Part shown: piece after piece, positions 22,609-34,558 of the stretch
How the letters are laid out: each line of letters opens with the position of its first letter
Position numbering within the stretch: position 1 is the first letter of the stretch
Origin: Lingula anatina
Taxonomy: Eukaryota > Brachiopoda > Lingulata > Lingulida > Lingulidae
DNA: 64,000 nt
Reading direction: 5' to 3'
Assembly (NCBI RefSeq): GCF_001039355.2
Contig: NW_019775467.1
Span: 255,023 to 319,022 of the forward strand
Notes under the pieces: generated by a model
What the model saw: the letters and a program-made list of their open reading frames with translations, nothing else
Told to the model about the DNA's origin: nothing
The model's database searches: none
Made by a program: the position numbers and the translations under genes

Positions 22609-24584
22609 TTAGTGTACCCAAAGTTCGCGCACATAACCATTACTCTGGGTGAAGAAAGCCTTTGGGCAGGTACCGCTCAGGAACAGTTCCGGTGCCCCTA
22701 CATAGTAACAACACGAGCCAATGGTGCCATGGTAACGCCACTGGCCGTTATTTGTATATTTCACCTTTAGGCTGTATATGCGACTCCTCTTGTTGTAGCC
22801 AGGGTCCCAGCTGTTGATAAATATCATCCGCGTTGAGGAGGGGTTATCTGAGACATGAGCGCACTGGTCCACTGGGAAGGCTCCAGAGATGGTGGTCGAC
22901 GGTTTGGAGAGAGACCCTGGAGGTTTCCCGTGACAATACCAGTTGAAGGATCTGTACTCGCATATATCATTGTCGTAGGTGGTGACGAATACCCCAGCAG
23001 GTCCGACGGAGACCCCATGTACGTATTCCCCAGGGGGTTTACCCTTGAATAACCAAGTTGGCACCCCCGGGTTGGCTGAGGTGATGAACAGGGAGTACAA
23101 GTACCTGTTGGTTCCCACGACGAAAACTTGCGTTGAGCACGTTTTCAGGTTGCACGTGGCGATGGCGGCTGGACCAATCTGAAACACAAGCAATTTTTTT
23201 ACATTTCTAAATATGGCAAGTTTTCATAACCATTGGTCCCAGTTGCATAGCAGGTATTTTACTGGTCCACAAAATGTAGATTATGTTCGCACCTGGGGTT
23301 TCATGGGCTCGGGTTGACTTATTGACTTGCATCTTGTCCCATATTGTCTTTTTCACAAGGACAATTTCTATATTGTTAAAGTCTTCTTGTGGCTCTTTAG
23401 TATGCAACATTTGTGACCAATCAAATGGTGAGCATTATTCCTGCCCTGCTCCCATTATTCATCGATTGACCGAGCACCCCGTACAGCAATTTTTTCATTC
23501 ATAAATGTCTTATACTGCTAGGTAAACTGTCAAATCTCATCGAATCCCTTCAATAAGGACAGAAGTTATCAGAAATAACCATAAACCATTAATCTTGACT
23601 TACGTTCTCTTTAAAATAACTTTATTGTTATTTTTTCTGAAAATACTTCAAATTTGACCTCTGGTGACCTCTGACCTCATTTGTTTACAGATTATGCAAT
23701 ATTACAAACTCACTTTATTGATTTGTTTAAAACTGTCTTTCAGCAGCATAGCGATACAAAAAATAATATGTTATGATCTTATGTTAGTTTCATATTATCG
23801 GTTCTTTTCTTTCCCCCTACCCCCATCATTTTTACATGTGACCATTTATATAAGCAACAGGATGTTATATAAATACCAATACATTAAAAAGCTACTGATC
23901 ATAGGTACTACCGAACAAAAACTGATTTCTGACTAAACAAGTTTCCTCAGGATACCAATGAACCTTTTCCCCGAATTCTTACTGTACTGGACGAAAATTT
24001 AGAGGTCTGTCTATAAGATCATGCAGCATTGTCTCACTCACCGACGTCCCGGGTGGTGTTCCGTGGTCACGCCACACCCAGGTGCTTAATGCCCAAGACC
24101 AATAAAGTTCGTAAAGTCTGCTGTTGGTGCCCACAGCAAACACACGTGCAACACTCCCTCCCATAGTACAGGCACATCCCCAGTAACGTAAGGTCACCGA
24201 ACCAAACGGTTTGCCGTGAAGAGACCACAGCCAAGTGCTGGAACCAGTGGACCAGTAGCGCTCGAAAAGTCGACCTTTGTTGCTGATGATGAAAAGTTTC
24301 CCATCGTCCAAGACACACGGGGGACCGGCCAAATATTCATTGGACCATAACCCCCAGGGAGCGCCGTGGTTAGACCACAGCCAACTGGAGCTGGAAGTTG
24401 ACCAGTAGCGTTCTCGAAGGTTGCCGTTGCCGGCGCCGAAGACCTTATCGCTCCATCCAGATTTCATGTACGCCATTTCAGTGAAGACGGGAGGCTTGCC
24501 ATGATTGGACCATGACCATGTGTCCAGAGCGAGACACGCGCCACAAAGGAAAAGTACCAGAATTGGAACTGTTTTAAGCAGCAT
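22609..24584 (-). CDS. Secreted PLL/tectonin-like beta-propeller lectin, copy 1
   Basis: Two coding exons on the minus strand, 24584-24042 and 23178-22609, joined in phase 0 across a GTGAGT donor and a TTTCAG acceptor, give 370 residues. The first ~19 residues (MLLKTVPILVLFLCGACLA) are a signal peptide. The mature chain has seven related motifs about 45-50 residues apart: TWSWSNHGKPP, SWLWSNHGAPWG, TWLWSLHGKPFG, TWVWRDHGTPPG, TWLFKGKPPG, NWYCHGKPPG and QWRYHGTIG. Each is preceded by a strand such as VFAVGTNSRLYELYWS. Seven W-x-W/HGxP units suggest a seven-bladed propeller like the fucose-binding Photorhabdus lectin PLL or tectonins. Exon 1 carries blades 1-4. Exon 2 carries the rest and most of the cysteines. 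Likely role: secreted carbohydrate recognition; the ligand is unknown. Confidence 0.85.
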
Positions 24585-24615
24585 TCTCGTTCACTGGCCA
24601 ATGGTATGATGGTGT

Positions 24616-25116
24616 CCTGAAATGTTATTAAAATTATCACCTTATGGTAAATTGAGGATGAAAATCCCGTTAAGCAAAAGAAATTAAGCTGACCTTTCTA
24701 TTTAAAGAAATTGCCGAAATGGCCGTGTATTTTGACGACCGTAAGTAATTTATACATGTACATGTATTGGGTATGTGCCAGTTAGCAGTGGCAATTGTTT
24801 TACATCAACAGTTAGCTTTCAAAATTTGTTAAAGACGAGTTTTTAACATGGGTTTTATTGCAAATGTTTCTCTATTGAAAAAAAAAAAAACAAAAAACAA
24901 AACGTAAGAATAATAACGGCCCAAGCTTAGCAGACTACACCACGTTTCTCAGAAATAAAAGTAAAAACTTAAAGGGCTTTGAATTCTTTTATATTGCAGC
25001 CGTAAAGCTAAGCTCTTACTCATAACTGTCACCAATACTGCATTTTTTAACTTTTCCGTTTCTTTTCTAAATTACATTTCTTTGCAAAAGAAAGCTTATT
25101 CTAGAGTATTCTTACC
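24616..25116 (-). other. 5' UTR intron of lectin copy 1
   Basis: On the minus strand a GTAAG donor at 25115-25111 follows a TTTGGAG exon end at 25116, and a CATTTCAG acceptor ends at 24617. The ATG exon begins 32 bases upstream of the start codon. The same arrangement is conserved in copy 2 (donor 30610, acceptor 30115), which supports a real leader intron. The non-coding first exon probably runs from 25116 up to about 25190. Confidence 0.7.
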
Positions 25117-25217
25117 TCCAAATATTGTATGTTCAGCTCAGATGTCGAACTGGGATCCTGTGTTGTTTTCCTTCACTGTTTGCTGCCAGTAGTGGTTTCT
25201 TTAGAACGTTACGGTGT

Positions 25218-25227
25218 ATTTATATAC
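25218..25227 (-). promoter_or_regulatory. TATA box of lectin copy 1
   Basis: The minus strand reads GTATATAAAT about 100 bases upstream of the leader donor. The equivalent position in copy 2 has ATATATAAAT within a conserved block (GTAATGGTGTATTTATATA on the plus strand). Confidence 0.65.
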
Positions 25228-25319
25228 TACATGTAGCTGCCGCCAGTCTATTCGGTTTGAGGACAGATGGTAGATTTAAATTGCCCCTGTTTCATTAAGG
25301 GTAATGGTGTATTTTTATG

Positions 25320-27330
25320 TAATTTTATTTCAGCTTTAACATTCAGATTCTCTCGAGGCAAAGGAAGTTAATGGGTTTATTTGAAATACTTCACTCACAA
25401 TTATCTCAAGTAAAGGAATCTTGTTAAGTATTCTGTCAACATACGTCTTACTTCAAGATGTTTTCACTGCGCAGATCAACGTGTTTGGGCTCATTCCCAT
25501 AGACCTTTTTATATTGTACTCAACGCCAGGGGGAGACATGTCATTCAATTAAGCTGATTGCACTTAGCCAGAGCACCCGCAGAGTTGGATCGATTTACGT
25601 AAACCGATCGTGTCTATGCGAATGAGTCCTTTGATCCGGGCGTTCAATAAACGATGCGCTGACCCCCAAACCCCACATCTTTCTGAAATATTCTTAAAAG
25701 TACGGTTCAAGCCGCAGGATATGCGGTACCAAAGATTCCGAAAGGACATTGGATGTTATCCTTGGTTTCTTGGCTAATATTTTATGCGTGGATTTGGGAT
25801 TCGGATTATACTAACAGTATGACAATATCAATACTCTTAGTCCATCACTAAATAAAAATGCAACTGCGTTTATTAACATTTGCGGATCCATTTTTTATGT
25901 TTTTTTTTATAATAGAAAACATAATAGAAAATCTAACTTTGAATAAACTAACATGTTTTTAAATTAATCTAGTCATTTTTCTTTTGTTTTTCTACCTTCA
26001 CTTACAACACGCAGACACACTACTAAACCACGCCTCCGTTGTCAAGGGCCGTTGCTATGACCTTGCTACGGGGCAGAGTAAAGTTAATAACGCTTGTAAG
26101 TTATAAGCGCAATATCTGTGCGGTAAAAAAATAAAGAAGTTTACGCATTTAATCAGACTTCCCATGGGAAAAAAGGAAAATTATTATTAAAGGAATATTT
26201 GCTGAAAACATATATCATTACACTATCTGTGCCATTTTAAATGACTTATGGCTCTAACATCAGTGGTGTTTTCAATTATAATCCGAAGCATTAATGTAAA
26301 TTTCCGTAGTCCGAAGACTTATTTCCTCCTTGATGTGCAATTCAAATTTCAATATAAAATTTAAATTGATCAAAGCAAGGCAGTTAATGGGTATGTTTTT
26401 AAAACACTTTACTTAAACTATTGAATGAAATCTCCGTTCTGTGACATTTGCGGATCAAGGATTTTTTGTGTATAATCAAAAACGTATCTTACCTTGAATA
26501 AGTTAACATGTTTTAACCTAAAGTACACAGCTTTTTTGTTTTTTTCTTCCTACACAGAACACCCAGACGCTACTAAACCACGTCTCCGTTGCCAATGTAC
26601 TCTGCTATGACCCTGCTGCGGAGGGGGGAGCAAAGTTTTATTGATAGTTTATAATTTAATCTAGTAAGCCAAATATCTTTGAGGTAACAGATTATATCTT
26701 TTCACACAAAGACCTCCCATGGAGAATTTTTTTAATCAGAAGAATATTTGATGAAAAAATAATATATCTCGACTGATATTCTGTTCCTTATCAAATGACC
26801 TAAGGCCAGTGTTATTTTCAGCTGTGTTTATCATACAAAACATTAATGTAAGTTTCCTTAGACTGAAGACTATTTCCTCGTGAGATTGATGTGCAATTCA
26901 AAAATTTAATATACAATTCAAATTTCCCCAAGGCAAAGGAATGTAATGGGTTTATTTTAAAATACTTTCCCAAAATTACCTCAAACAAGGTGACCTTGGT
27001 AAATGTAGGTATTTCTGACTATTGTCCTTCATAGCACAAGTCAACATGTTTTGGCTCATTTCCATAGATTTTTTGTATTAGCTAGAGTCCCTGTAGAGTT
27101 GGATCAATCTACTAGACCGATTGTGTCTGTGGGAACGAGCCCCTTGATCACGGCATTCAGTAAACGATGTGCTGACAACCACACACATGTTATTTAGCGT
27201 CCAGACCGTGTACTTCTGAAATATTCTTAAAACTAAGGTAGAAGCTGAAAAATATACAGGACCGAATATTTCAAACGGACATTGGGCGTTTTCCTAGGTT
27301 TCAGTACTTGGTTTATATAGCACAGGAATA
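25320..27330. repeat. Diverged ~1-kb modules upstream of lectin copy 1
   Basis: Recurring phrases mark at least two units: GGCAAAGGAA-TTAATGGGTTTATTT (25354, 26375, 26930), GAGTTGGATCGAT...CCGATCGTGTCT (25582, 27095), AAACGATG(C/T)GCTGAC (25650, 27160), CTACTAAACCACG(C/T)CTCCGTTG (26020, 26571) and CATTAATGTAAGTTTCC-like (26290, 26840). No coding capacity was recognised. The same phrases occur at 31640-33300 upstream of lectin copy 2, so the modules belong to the duplicated lectin neighbourhood. They may be regulatory or a decayed repeat. Confidence 0.65.
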
Positions 27331-28424
27331 AAGTATACTGTCTCGATATGAGAACAAGGTCACCCAGACGATTTGACAAAGTTTAAGCCGGTAATTGCTA
27401 CAAAATTTCAACTAAGCTAATTAATAGGCCCAGCAGAACTTATTTCTTAAATTTAATTATTACTGAATATTTAAATAAAAACCAAGAAGTATTTTGAATG
27501 ACCACATGATCGAATTTTATAAAAATGTTCCAATTTTTACGAGGCTATAATTCGTGTCTTATAATTTAATGCCCTTGCCTCGCTTTCGAGAAACTTGAGG
27601 TGTCGGTCAAAACGCGGAAGTAAAAGTTAAAAAATATTATGTTGGCTAATTTTGCCCTAGCAGGAGGGTTTACCTCCCACATCAGGTGGCTGGAAGGTCT
27701 CTTCAGAACTAAGATTATAGAGTATTTTGCCACCGATGCATTACCCGAAATTAACCTTCCTTCGTTTTTAAATGCATTTTGCAATATCATTTTCAATACT
27801 GCATATGGAGTATTTTCTTTATCAAGAAAGGGGAAAGATGCTGAAAAAAAGGAATTAGATACATAGCCAAGCAAGCCAACTCTACACCATAGCCCTCTTC
27901 CCCTCTCAACGGAATCCTCGCCCAACTTATTGTTCCCCACGATCGATTGCTCATAGTGCATTGGGTGAGTTTATAGAGTACCTTAGTTACGTCATTCTCA
28001 ACTAAGGCATCGGCAATATGACATTTGGAGTTGGTTCGCAAAAGATTGCATAATAATAAGTGTGTAAAGAAAGTTTGGAGCAGTCCCATGAAGCAAAACA
28101 CACTGCAGAATTATTACTAAAATTCAACAACATGTTGAAGGGTAAAGGATGCCAATTCGGCGAAATTGTTCTCACGCGAATATTTTTTAATAATCAGTAA
28201 AACAAATAAACTTTCACGGTAGTCTTAATTGGCATGATATTCTATTTCACCTACTCAACATTTATTATCTAATAATGTATGGAAGCATTCTTTTACATTC
28301 GATACTATTTCAAAGTACGCTAAATTTGTATGGTTATCTATTACACGGCGTACGAAATGTTCCACTGGAATATATCTCAAATTCAGAGAAATATAGTGAA
28401 AGATAAAAGATAAAGCATTTTTAA
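27331..28424. other. Spacer between the two lectin genes
   Basis: A plus-strand open frame at 27639-27866 and an overlapping minus-strand frame at 27566-27961 have no recognisable family, no splice partners and no codon signature. Sequence just 3' of lectin copy 2 (28220-28310) resembles the sequence 3' of copy 1 (22380-22450) with many changes, so the duplication is older than allelic divergence. Confidence 0.4.
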
Positions 28425-30073
28425 TTAGTGTACCCAAAGTTCGCGCACATAACCATTACTCTGGGTGAAGAAAGCCTTTGGGCAGGTACCGCTCAGGAAC
28501 AGTTCCGGTGCCCCTACGTAGTAACAACACGAGCCAATGGTGCCATGGTAACGCCACTGGCCGTTATTTGTGTTTTTCACCTTTAAGCTGTATATGCGAC
28601 TCCTCTTGATGTAGCCAGGGTCCCAGCTGTTGATGAAAATCATCCGCGTTGAGGAGGGGGTATCAGAGATCTGAGCGCATTGGTCCACCGGGAACGCTCC
28701 AGAGATGGTGGTCGACGGTGTGGAGAGAGACCCTGAGGGTTTCCCGTGACAGTACCAGTTGGAAGATCTGTACTCGCATATATCATTGTCGTAGGTGGTG
28801 ACGAATACCCCGGCGGGTCCGACAGAGACCCCATGTACGTATTCCCCGGTGGGTTTACCCCTGTAATACCAGGTTGCCACCCCCGGGTTGGCTGAGGTGA
28901 TGTACAGGGAGTACAGGTATCTGTTGGCTCCCACGACGAAAACCTGCGTTGAGCACGTGGCCAGGTTGCACGTGGCGATGGCGGCGGGACCAATCTGAAA
29001 CAATCAATATTTTTTTTCATACATGTATTTCTGAACATGACGAGTCACCGCAAGCATTGCTTGCAGTTGCATTGTGTTTTTGTATTGTTTAACAAACGTG
29101 GGCTCAGATTGACTTATTGAATAGTATCTTGTGACATATTGTCCATTTCACAGGGACTATATTTAGATCTGTTACTGGAAGTCTCCTTACGGGTTCCACT
29201 GAATTACTGGGCTATCCTCGTCTGGTCCCAAGTTGTAACCATCGGCTAGCCTTAGAGGGTATCACAAAATTCAATAGCATGTTAGCACGTAAAACGATGG
29301 GACTTTGCATATAGAGACGCTCCTTTTACTATGGAATCTACCCTGATGAGAGGGGCACTGTCCTTTAAATTTAATCTAACGTCAATAATAATAATAATAA
29401 TAGTTATAACACGATAACATATAAACGATACGATAATATACATATTTAGCAGAAAAGATTCATATCATCCTTTCTGTTAAACATTACAGCAAGTATTGAC
29501 ATGAACATGCAGCATTGTCTCACTTACCGACGTCCCCGGTGGTGTCCCGTGGTCTCGCCACACCCAGGCGTTTGAAGACCAGGACCAATAATGTTCGTAA
29601 AGCCTGCTGTTGGTGCCCACGGCAAACACACGTGCAACGCCCCCTCCTCCCGAGGTACAGGCACACCCTGAGTACCGCAACGTCACCCAACCGAACGGTT
29701 TGCCGTGAATCGCCCAGAGCCAGGTGTTGGAACCCGTAGACCAGTAGCGCTCGAAAAGCCGTCCTTTGTTGCTGATGATGTAGACCCTTCCATCTTTCAT
29801 GACACACGGGGGACCGGCCAAATATTCATTGGACAATAACCCCCAGGGAGCGCCATGGTTAGCCCATATCCAGCTCCAGCTGGAGGTGGACCAGTAGCGT
29901 TCTTGAAGTTTGCCGTTGCCGACCCCGAAGACCTTATCGCTCCATCCAGATTTCATGTAGGCCATTTCGGTGTAGACGGGAGGCTTGCCGTGATTGGCCC
30001 ATGACCACGTGTCCAGAGCGAGGCACGCGCCACAGAGGAAAAGTACCAGAATTGGAACGGCTTTAAGCAGCAT
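28425..30073 (-). CDS. Secreted PLL/tectonin-like beta-propeller lectin, copy 2
   Basis: Exons 30073-29528 and 28994-28425 join in phase 0 (GTAAGT donor, TTTCAG acceptor) and give 371 residues. The start is placed at MLLKAVPILVLFLCGACLA rather than at the longer open frame beginning at 30130. The leader splice acceptor lies at 30115, the paralogue starts at the same Met, and the signal peptide begins there. The seven W-x-W/HGxP motifs of copy 1 are kept (for example TWSWANHGKPP, SWIWANHGAPWG, NTWLWAIHGKPFG, QWRYHGTIG), with most changes in the loop residues between motifs. The cysteines of the second exon are conserved. It lies 3.8 kb upstream of copy 1 in the same orientation and is its tandem paralogue. 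Confidence 0.85.
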
Positions 30074-30114
30074 TCTCAACCACTTGTCAAATGTATGTGG
30101 AGCCAGTCGGTGTC

Positions 30115-30611
30115 CTGAAAGATTATACAAATCAACACCTTGGTGTTAATTAAGAATAAAAGCCAAGGAGCCTGTTTGACAAAAGAAATTAAGCCGAGCT
30201 TGGTTTTAAAGAAATTACCGATAAATCCGTGTGTTTGGACCATTAAAAACTATGATCATCCGTAAGTTATGTTGATTGGGCATTTGTCACTACAAATAAG
30301 AAATAACATATATATCATATCAACAGTTGCTGTTTTTTATCTTTGTTTTTATAATTTGTTTAAGACCAACTTTCAATATGGGATCTCTGTCACAAAACGT
30401 ACGAATAATAGCGGCCCAAGCTTAGCCTAGTACGTCTCGTTTTTCGGAAAAAATCTTGAAGACTTAAGGGATTTAAACACTTATTTTGCGGTCTTTACAC
30501 TAGGCTCTTACTCATAACTGTCACCAATACCTCATTAATTTTAATCGTTGCCATATCCTTTCTTTCAAAGAGTTTATTGCAACAGGTAGCTTATTCTAGA
30601 GAAGTCTTACC
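30115..30611 (-). other. 5' UTR intron of lectin copy 2
   Basis: The GTAAG donor (plus-strand CTTAC at 30606-30610) and CAG acceptor (plus-strand CTG at 30115-30117) are in the same places as in copy 1. The exon end TTTGGAG is shared. Confidence 0.7.
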
Positions 30612-30710
30612 TCCAAATATTGAATGTTCAGCTCTGCCGTCGAAACGGGAACCAGTGTTGTTTTCCCTGTGTATGTTGCCAGCTGTGATTTCTTTAGGAC
30701 GTAATGGTGT

Positions 30711-30720
30711 ATTTATATAT
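30711..30720 (-). promoter_or_regulatory. TATA box of lectin copy 2
   Basis: The minus strand reads ATATATAAAT, in the same position and context as the TATA box of copy 1. Confidence 0.65.
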
Positions 30721-30839
30721 AATTTAGCTGATGGTAGTCTATTCAGGAATATTCTATACAGGACCTACGGCCAATTTATCTTGCTTTGGTTTCTTTATGG
30801 CATCATTATGCATTTTTCTGTAATTTAGCTCTCGGCCCG

Positions 30840-31640
30840 CTATTAAATTGCACCGGTTTCTATGCCGTGTTCAAAAAGCGAAAAGAAATTTGTTGACGCT
30901 TTGAGGAATCAACACATTCGCTCTTATTAAGCTGTCTACAAGGGGGCAAATGTCTTAAATTGATGGTTCAGGCAAACAAAGACCCACCCCTTTATAACGG
31001 TACATACATACAGAAAAAAGTAAATCCCAAACTTTCACCAACAAGAAATTAAATTTTCACGAGGATCAATGTCTACCCATGGAGTTAGCTTATCTTTTGG
31101 AGAAATATCTCACAGTGCACTTCGTCGTGACGTAGACTAGGCAGCAGGAAAATAAGTCTTGACCAGCGTATCTAGGGACTGGGGGCTTAATTATAAAAAC
31201 CTTTACTGCCATGAGAACACCTTTAACGGTCTTTTCAAAGCTTAAACCTGTCATGCATTGCGCCCAACCGAATACTATATGGCAATTGTTAGTCTTGGTT
31301 AATGGAGGTATATGTCAGGATATTTTTGTATTATTTTGACCAGTTTTAAGAAACCGTGGACCCCCGAGATCTACCTCTGGGAACGTCAGGGCCGGAAGAT
31401 ATCCTCACATAATTTAATGAAAACCAAACTTAAACTGTAGAAACGTCGTTTTGTTTATTTTTTTTCTTCTGAATCTTTTTAGTATTGAGAATTTTAAAAG
31501 TATATTTTGCCTTCAGGCATTTACCCCGCTCTGATATGTGACTGGAATACCTACTAGTACGTCACAGTCTCGCTAGGTACACTGCATTGTGGGATTGATT
31601 TGAGTAAATAACTTGGATCTACGTGGAAAGAGCGGTTCCT
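30840..31640. other. Spacer upstream of lectin copy 2
   Basis: No gene or element recognised. The sequence is AT-rich with scattered short open frames only. Confidence 0.35.
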
Positions 31641-33300
31641 TTAAAATTTCTGCATTTATTATTTTCTATTGATTCACAACGGTAGTAATTAGTACGTGTT
31701 ACTTACTTAAAGATGTTTTCATTGAGTTTGGTTTTTATTCATGTTATTGGAGTTTTTTAATAATCAGAAAAGCATCTAGAATGAACTGATCTGTTTTTAA
31801 CCTAAATTCTAATTTTGTTTTATACCTGCACATACAGCACACAGACATTTAAGTTAATCACGCCTCCTTTTTATTTTTTTAATGTATTTATTTATTTATT
31901 TACGTATAATTATTATTATAATTTTTGAGGGGGGTTAAATAAATGACAGTCAATGAGTTACCAGTATAAGCCTAATATTCGTGCAGAACAGTCCAAAGGT
32001 TTTACGTCTGCCACACACGAAAGAAGTCTCCCCATGAGAAAGAGGAAAATTATTATCAATAAAAAATTCGCTGAAAAAAGACAGAATATAACTGTACGGA
32101 TATTGTGCCATTCCAACCGCCTTATGACTGGACCACCATTGATGATTTCAACCGCAATTACAATACGAAACATTAATGTAGATCTCCGTAGTCCGAAAAC
32201 TTCATATACAATTCAAATTTTAACATAAAATTCAAATCCGGCCAAAGTACTAGGAGTTAATGGGTTTGTTTTTAAATTCTTTACATAAAATTATCTCATG
32301 CAAGAAACCATGGATGGTAAGGGGTGTGACAACATACATCTATATTTTTGACTGTTTTCACTGTCCATATGAACGTTTTTGATCGGAGAGTTCATTGATA
32401 TGATGCAATATACAGAGGTATCATGCGACCAGATACTTTTTCCCTCTCATTCCACCCCTTCAGAATAATATTTCTGAAAATATATGGTGCAAGGTGAAGG
32501 ATACTTTGTGCTGAAGTTTTCCAATGGACATTGGAGGTTTCAGTTGGTTAAGTTCTTGGTAAATATCCAGTGCCTGGAGTGCCTGGATATGCACACAAAA
32601 TAGACTGTTCTAACAGACACGACGATATCAGAAATTTAAGTCCACCTTTGAATAAAAGAGAACTCAGTTTATTAACACTTAGTCTATTAACACTAAATTC
32701 TTGTGCTTTCCTAACGTTTTCATAATCAGAATCATGCCTTACTGTAAATAAACTAACTTGAATTTAGCCTAAACTTGACAGGCATTCATTAGATTTTCAA
32801 CGTGTGTGAACAGCATCCAGCCCCGTTACTAGACCACGCCTTCTTTGTCACGGGCAGATGCTATGACATTGCTGTGGGGAGGGGAGGGGCCATAGTTATT
32901 GGGAGTTTATAGGTTATAAGCCCTTTATATCCAAACCCGTTATTAAACCACTCCCCTTTGTCACAGTTGCTATGAAATTGCTATGGTTGGGGAGGGGCCT
33001 AAGTTATTGACATTATCTCAAGCAAAGAAACCATGATAACAGTTTTGACAATTTTGGTGCCCATGTCTATGTGCTTGACTGGAAAGTTCAATACAATATG
33101 ATGCACTGACACAAACCAACGCCACCTCTTACTGAAATAATTCAATGTTTTCAACCGCAAATAAAATACAAAACATTAATGCAAATTTCCGTAGTTCGAC
33201 GACTTATTTCCTCGTTGATGTACAATTCAAATTTTGATATAAAATTCAAATTCAACCTCGGCAAGGCACTTAATGGGTGTTTTTTTAAATACTGCATTCA
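31640..33300. repeat. Diverged ~1-kb modules upstream of lectin copy 2
   Basis: Contains the marker phrases found at 25320-27330: AGTTAATGGGTTTG (32252), CATTAATGTAGATCTCCGTAG and CATTAATGCAAATTTCCGTAG (32172, 33174), and GTTACTAGACCACGCC / GTTATTAAACCACTCC followed by TTTGTCAC (32823, 32940). The last two lie about 115 bases apart, a local duplication. No coding function is seen. Confidence 0.6.
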
Positions 33301-33569
33301 AAGTTGTCGCAATGATGGAGATATTTTTTGACAAATAACACCTTTACTTTCATCTTTAATTCACTGCATTACTATTATGCCGGTGGTGCTTACATACGTA
33401 TATTAATACGATATCTCTTTACGGACATGAGTCGATTTTGGTTCTTCGGCAATTCTTCAGCAATTCGTCAGTTTGGGTTTTGAAAGGAGTCTCACCCCAG
33501 TGCTGCCAACACTGGAAACTGAATGTGGAAATCAAGAATCAATTTTTCACCATTTCTGATTTAGTTCAG

Positions 33570-33897
33570 ATCCGGCTGCTACCTGGCCATTCTGATCTAT
33601 AAACAGAGGCCTCGCTTTGTCGTTAACCACCACCCTTCCCAAACAGACGAAATGAAACTGGGTCTGAAGGTTTATCGTTGTGCCAAGGTTATGGTTATGG
33701 TCACCGAGCTGACCTGTAACTTTGATATCAGATTTATTAAGAAGCGGACCCGATCTGAATCTTCTTTCTTTGAAAAGTGGCTTAATTATGATGGTATAAT
33801 AAATCTTTCCATATGCCGTTATCACGGATTTGAGGAGAATTGTTCCGCATTCTCCGTAGCCACTAGTCCATATATACCAGGAGTGTCACAAATTTAG
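33570..33897 (+). pseudogene. Altered exon 3 of the ten-cysteine protein family
   Basis: After a TTAGTTCAG acceptor the frame reads SGCYLAILIYKQRPRFVVNH then MKLGLKVYR, matching exon 3 of the gene at 35390-35573. Beyond KVYR the match in this frame is lost. A neighbouring frame reads GYGYGHRADL and then stops, resembling RYGQRAGCG in the intact gene, so a frameshift is likely. The expected CGW...CCCRVW ending is missing, and the open frame runs on to a TAG at 33895-33897 with unrelated sequence. No matching exons 1-2 were found in the preceding 300 bases. It is most likely a relic of a third tandem copy. Confidence 0.7.
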
Positions 33898-34468
33898 ATA
33901 AACGTGCCTTTTTGAACGTATGTCACCACAATTTATGACTGCAGCCATTTTTGATAATTATCCTCAATCTGGCTGAGGGAAACTGATGGCCTAAAGCAAA
34001 ATGCTTGTTATTATATTTTTTAATGTTACACGTCAGTACACTGGCAGATGTATTGCGTTGTTGAATTTCTTTATTGCATTATAATAACACCTTGGTTTTG
34101 TGCAAAGTAAGCTAATTTAAGTAAAGCTTGTCGAATTTCAACTGAATTTGAAGAGTGATTTAAAATGGTGGTAAAAAATACACAAATCTCGTGATTAAAG
34201 ACGCGACATTTATAAATAATGTATCATTTCACATAAAATACATCATTCATCACTGCAACGTACAAGTGTTTAATCACCATTTTGTTAAAACATAACTACA
34301 TGTAATATTGGTACTCTAAACTTTTTTATCATTGATTTATAGTCCATTAATCATGTAGAAGGAACTACGTGTTTTTCATTTCGTCTTGGTCAAACCAGGA
34401 AACTGTTTTTAACCAGAACAACAACATGACTCATCAAGATCATTAATGCCAGTGGTCCGGTTTCATGG
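33898..34468. other. Spacer upstream of the cysteine-rich gene
   Basis: AT-rich region with nothing recognised before the TATA box at 34469. Confidence 0.35.
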
Positions 34469-34476
34469 TATATAAG
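34469..34476 (+). promoter_or_regulatory. TATA box of the cysteine-rich secreted protein gene
   Basis: TATATAAG lies 83 bases before the start codon, with no upstream ATG between the expected start site (about 34500) and 34559. Confidence 0.7.
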
Positions 34477-34558
34477 GACGAGTACGGTTCGTGGCACCTT
34501 ATTGACCGGAGGCTCTTTCGCTAAAAACGCTTTTTTTGTTTAAAGAGACCGCTTAGAG

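Noticed and set aside
27639-27866. 75-codon plus-strand frame as a gene
   Set aside because: No recognised family, no splice context, and an overlapping minus-strand frame of similar quality.
30074-30130. Upstream Met extending lectin copy 2 by 19 residues
   Set aside because: The extension crosses the leader splice acceptor at 30115, is absent in the paralogue and would bury the signal peptide.
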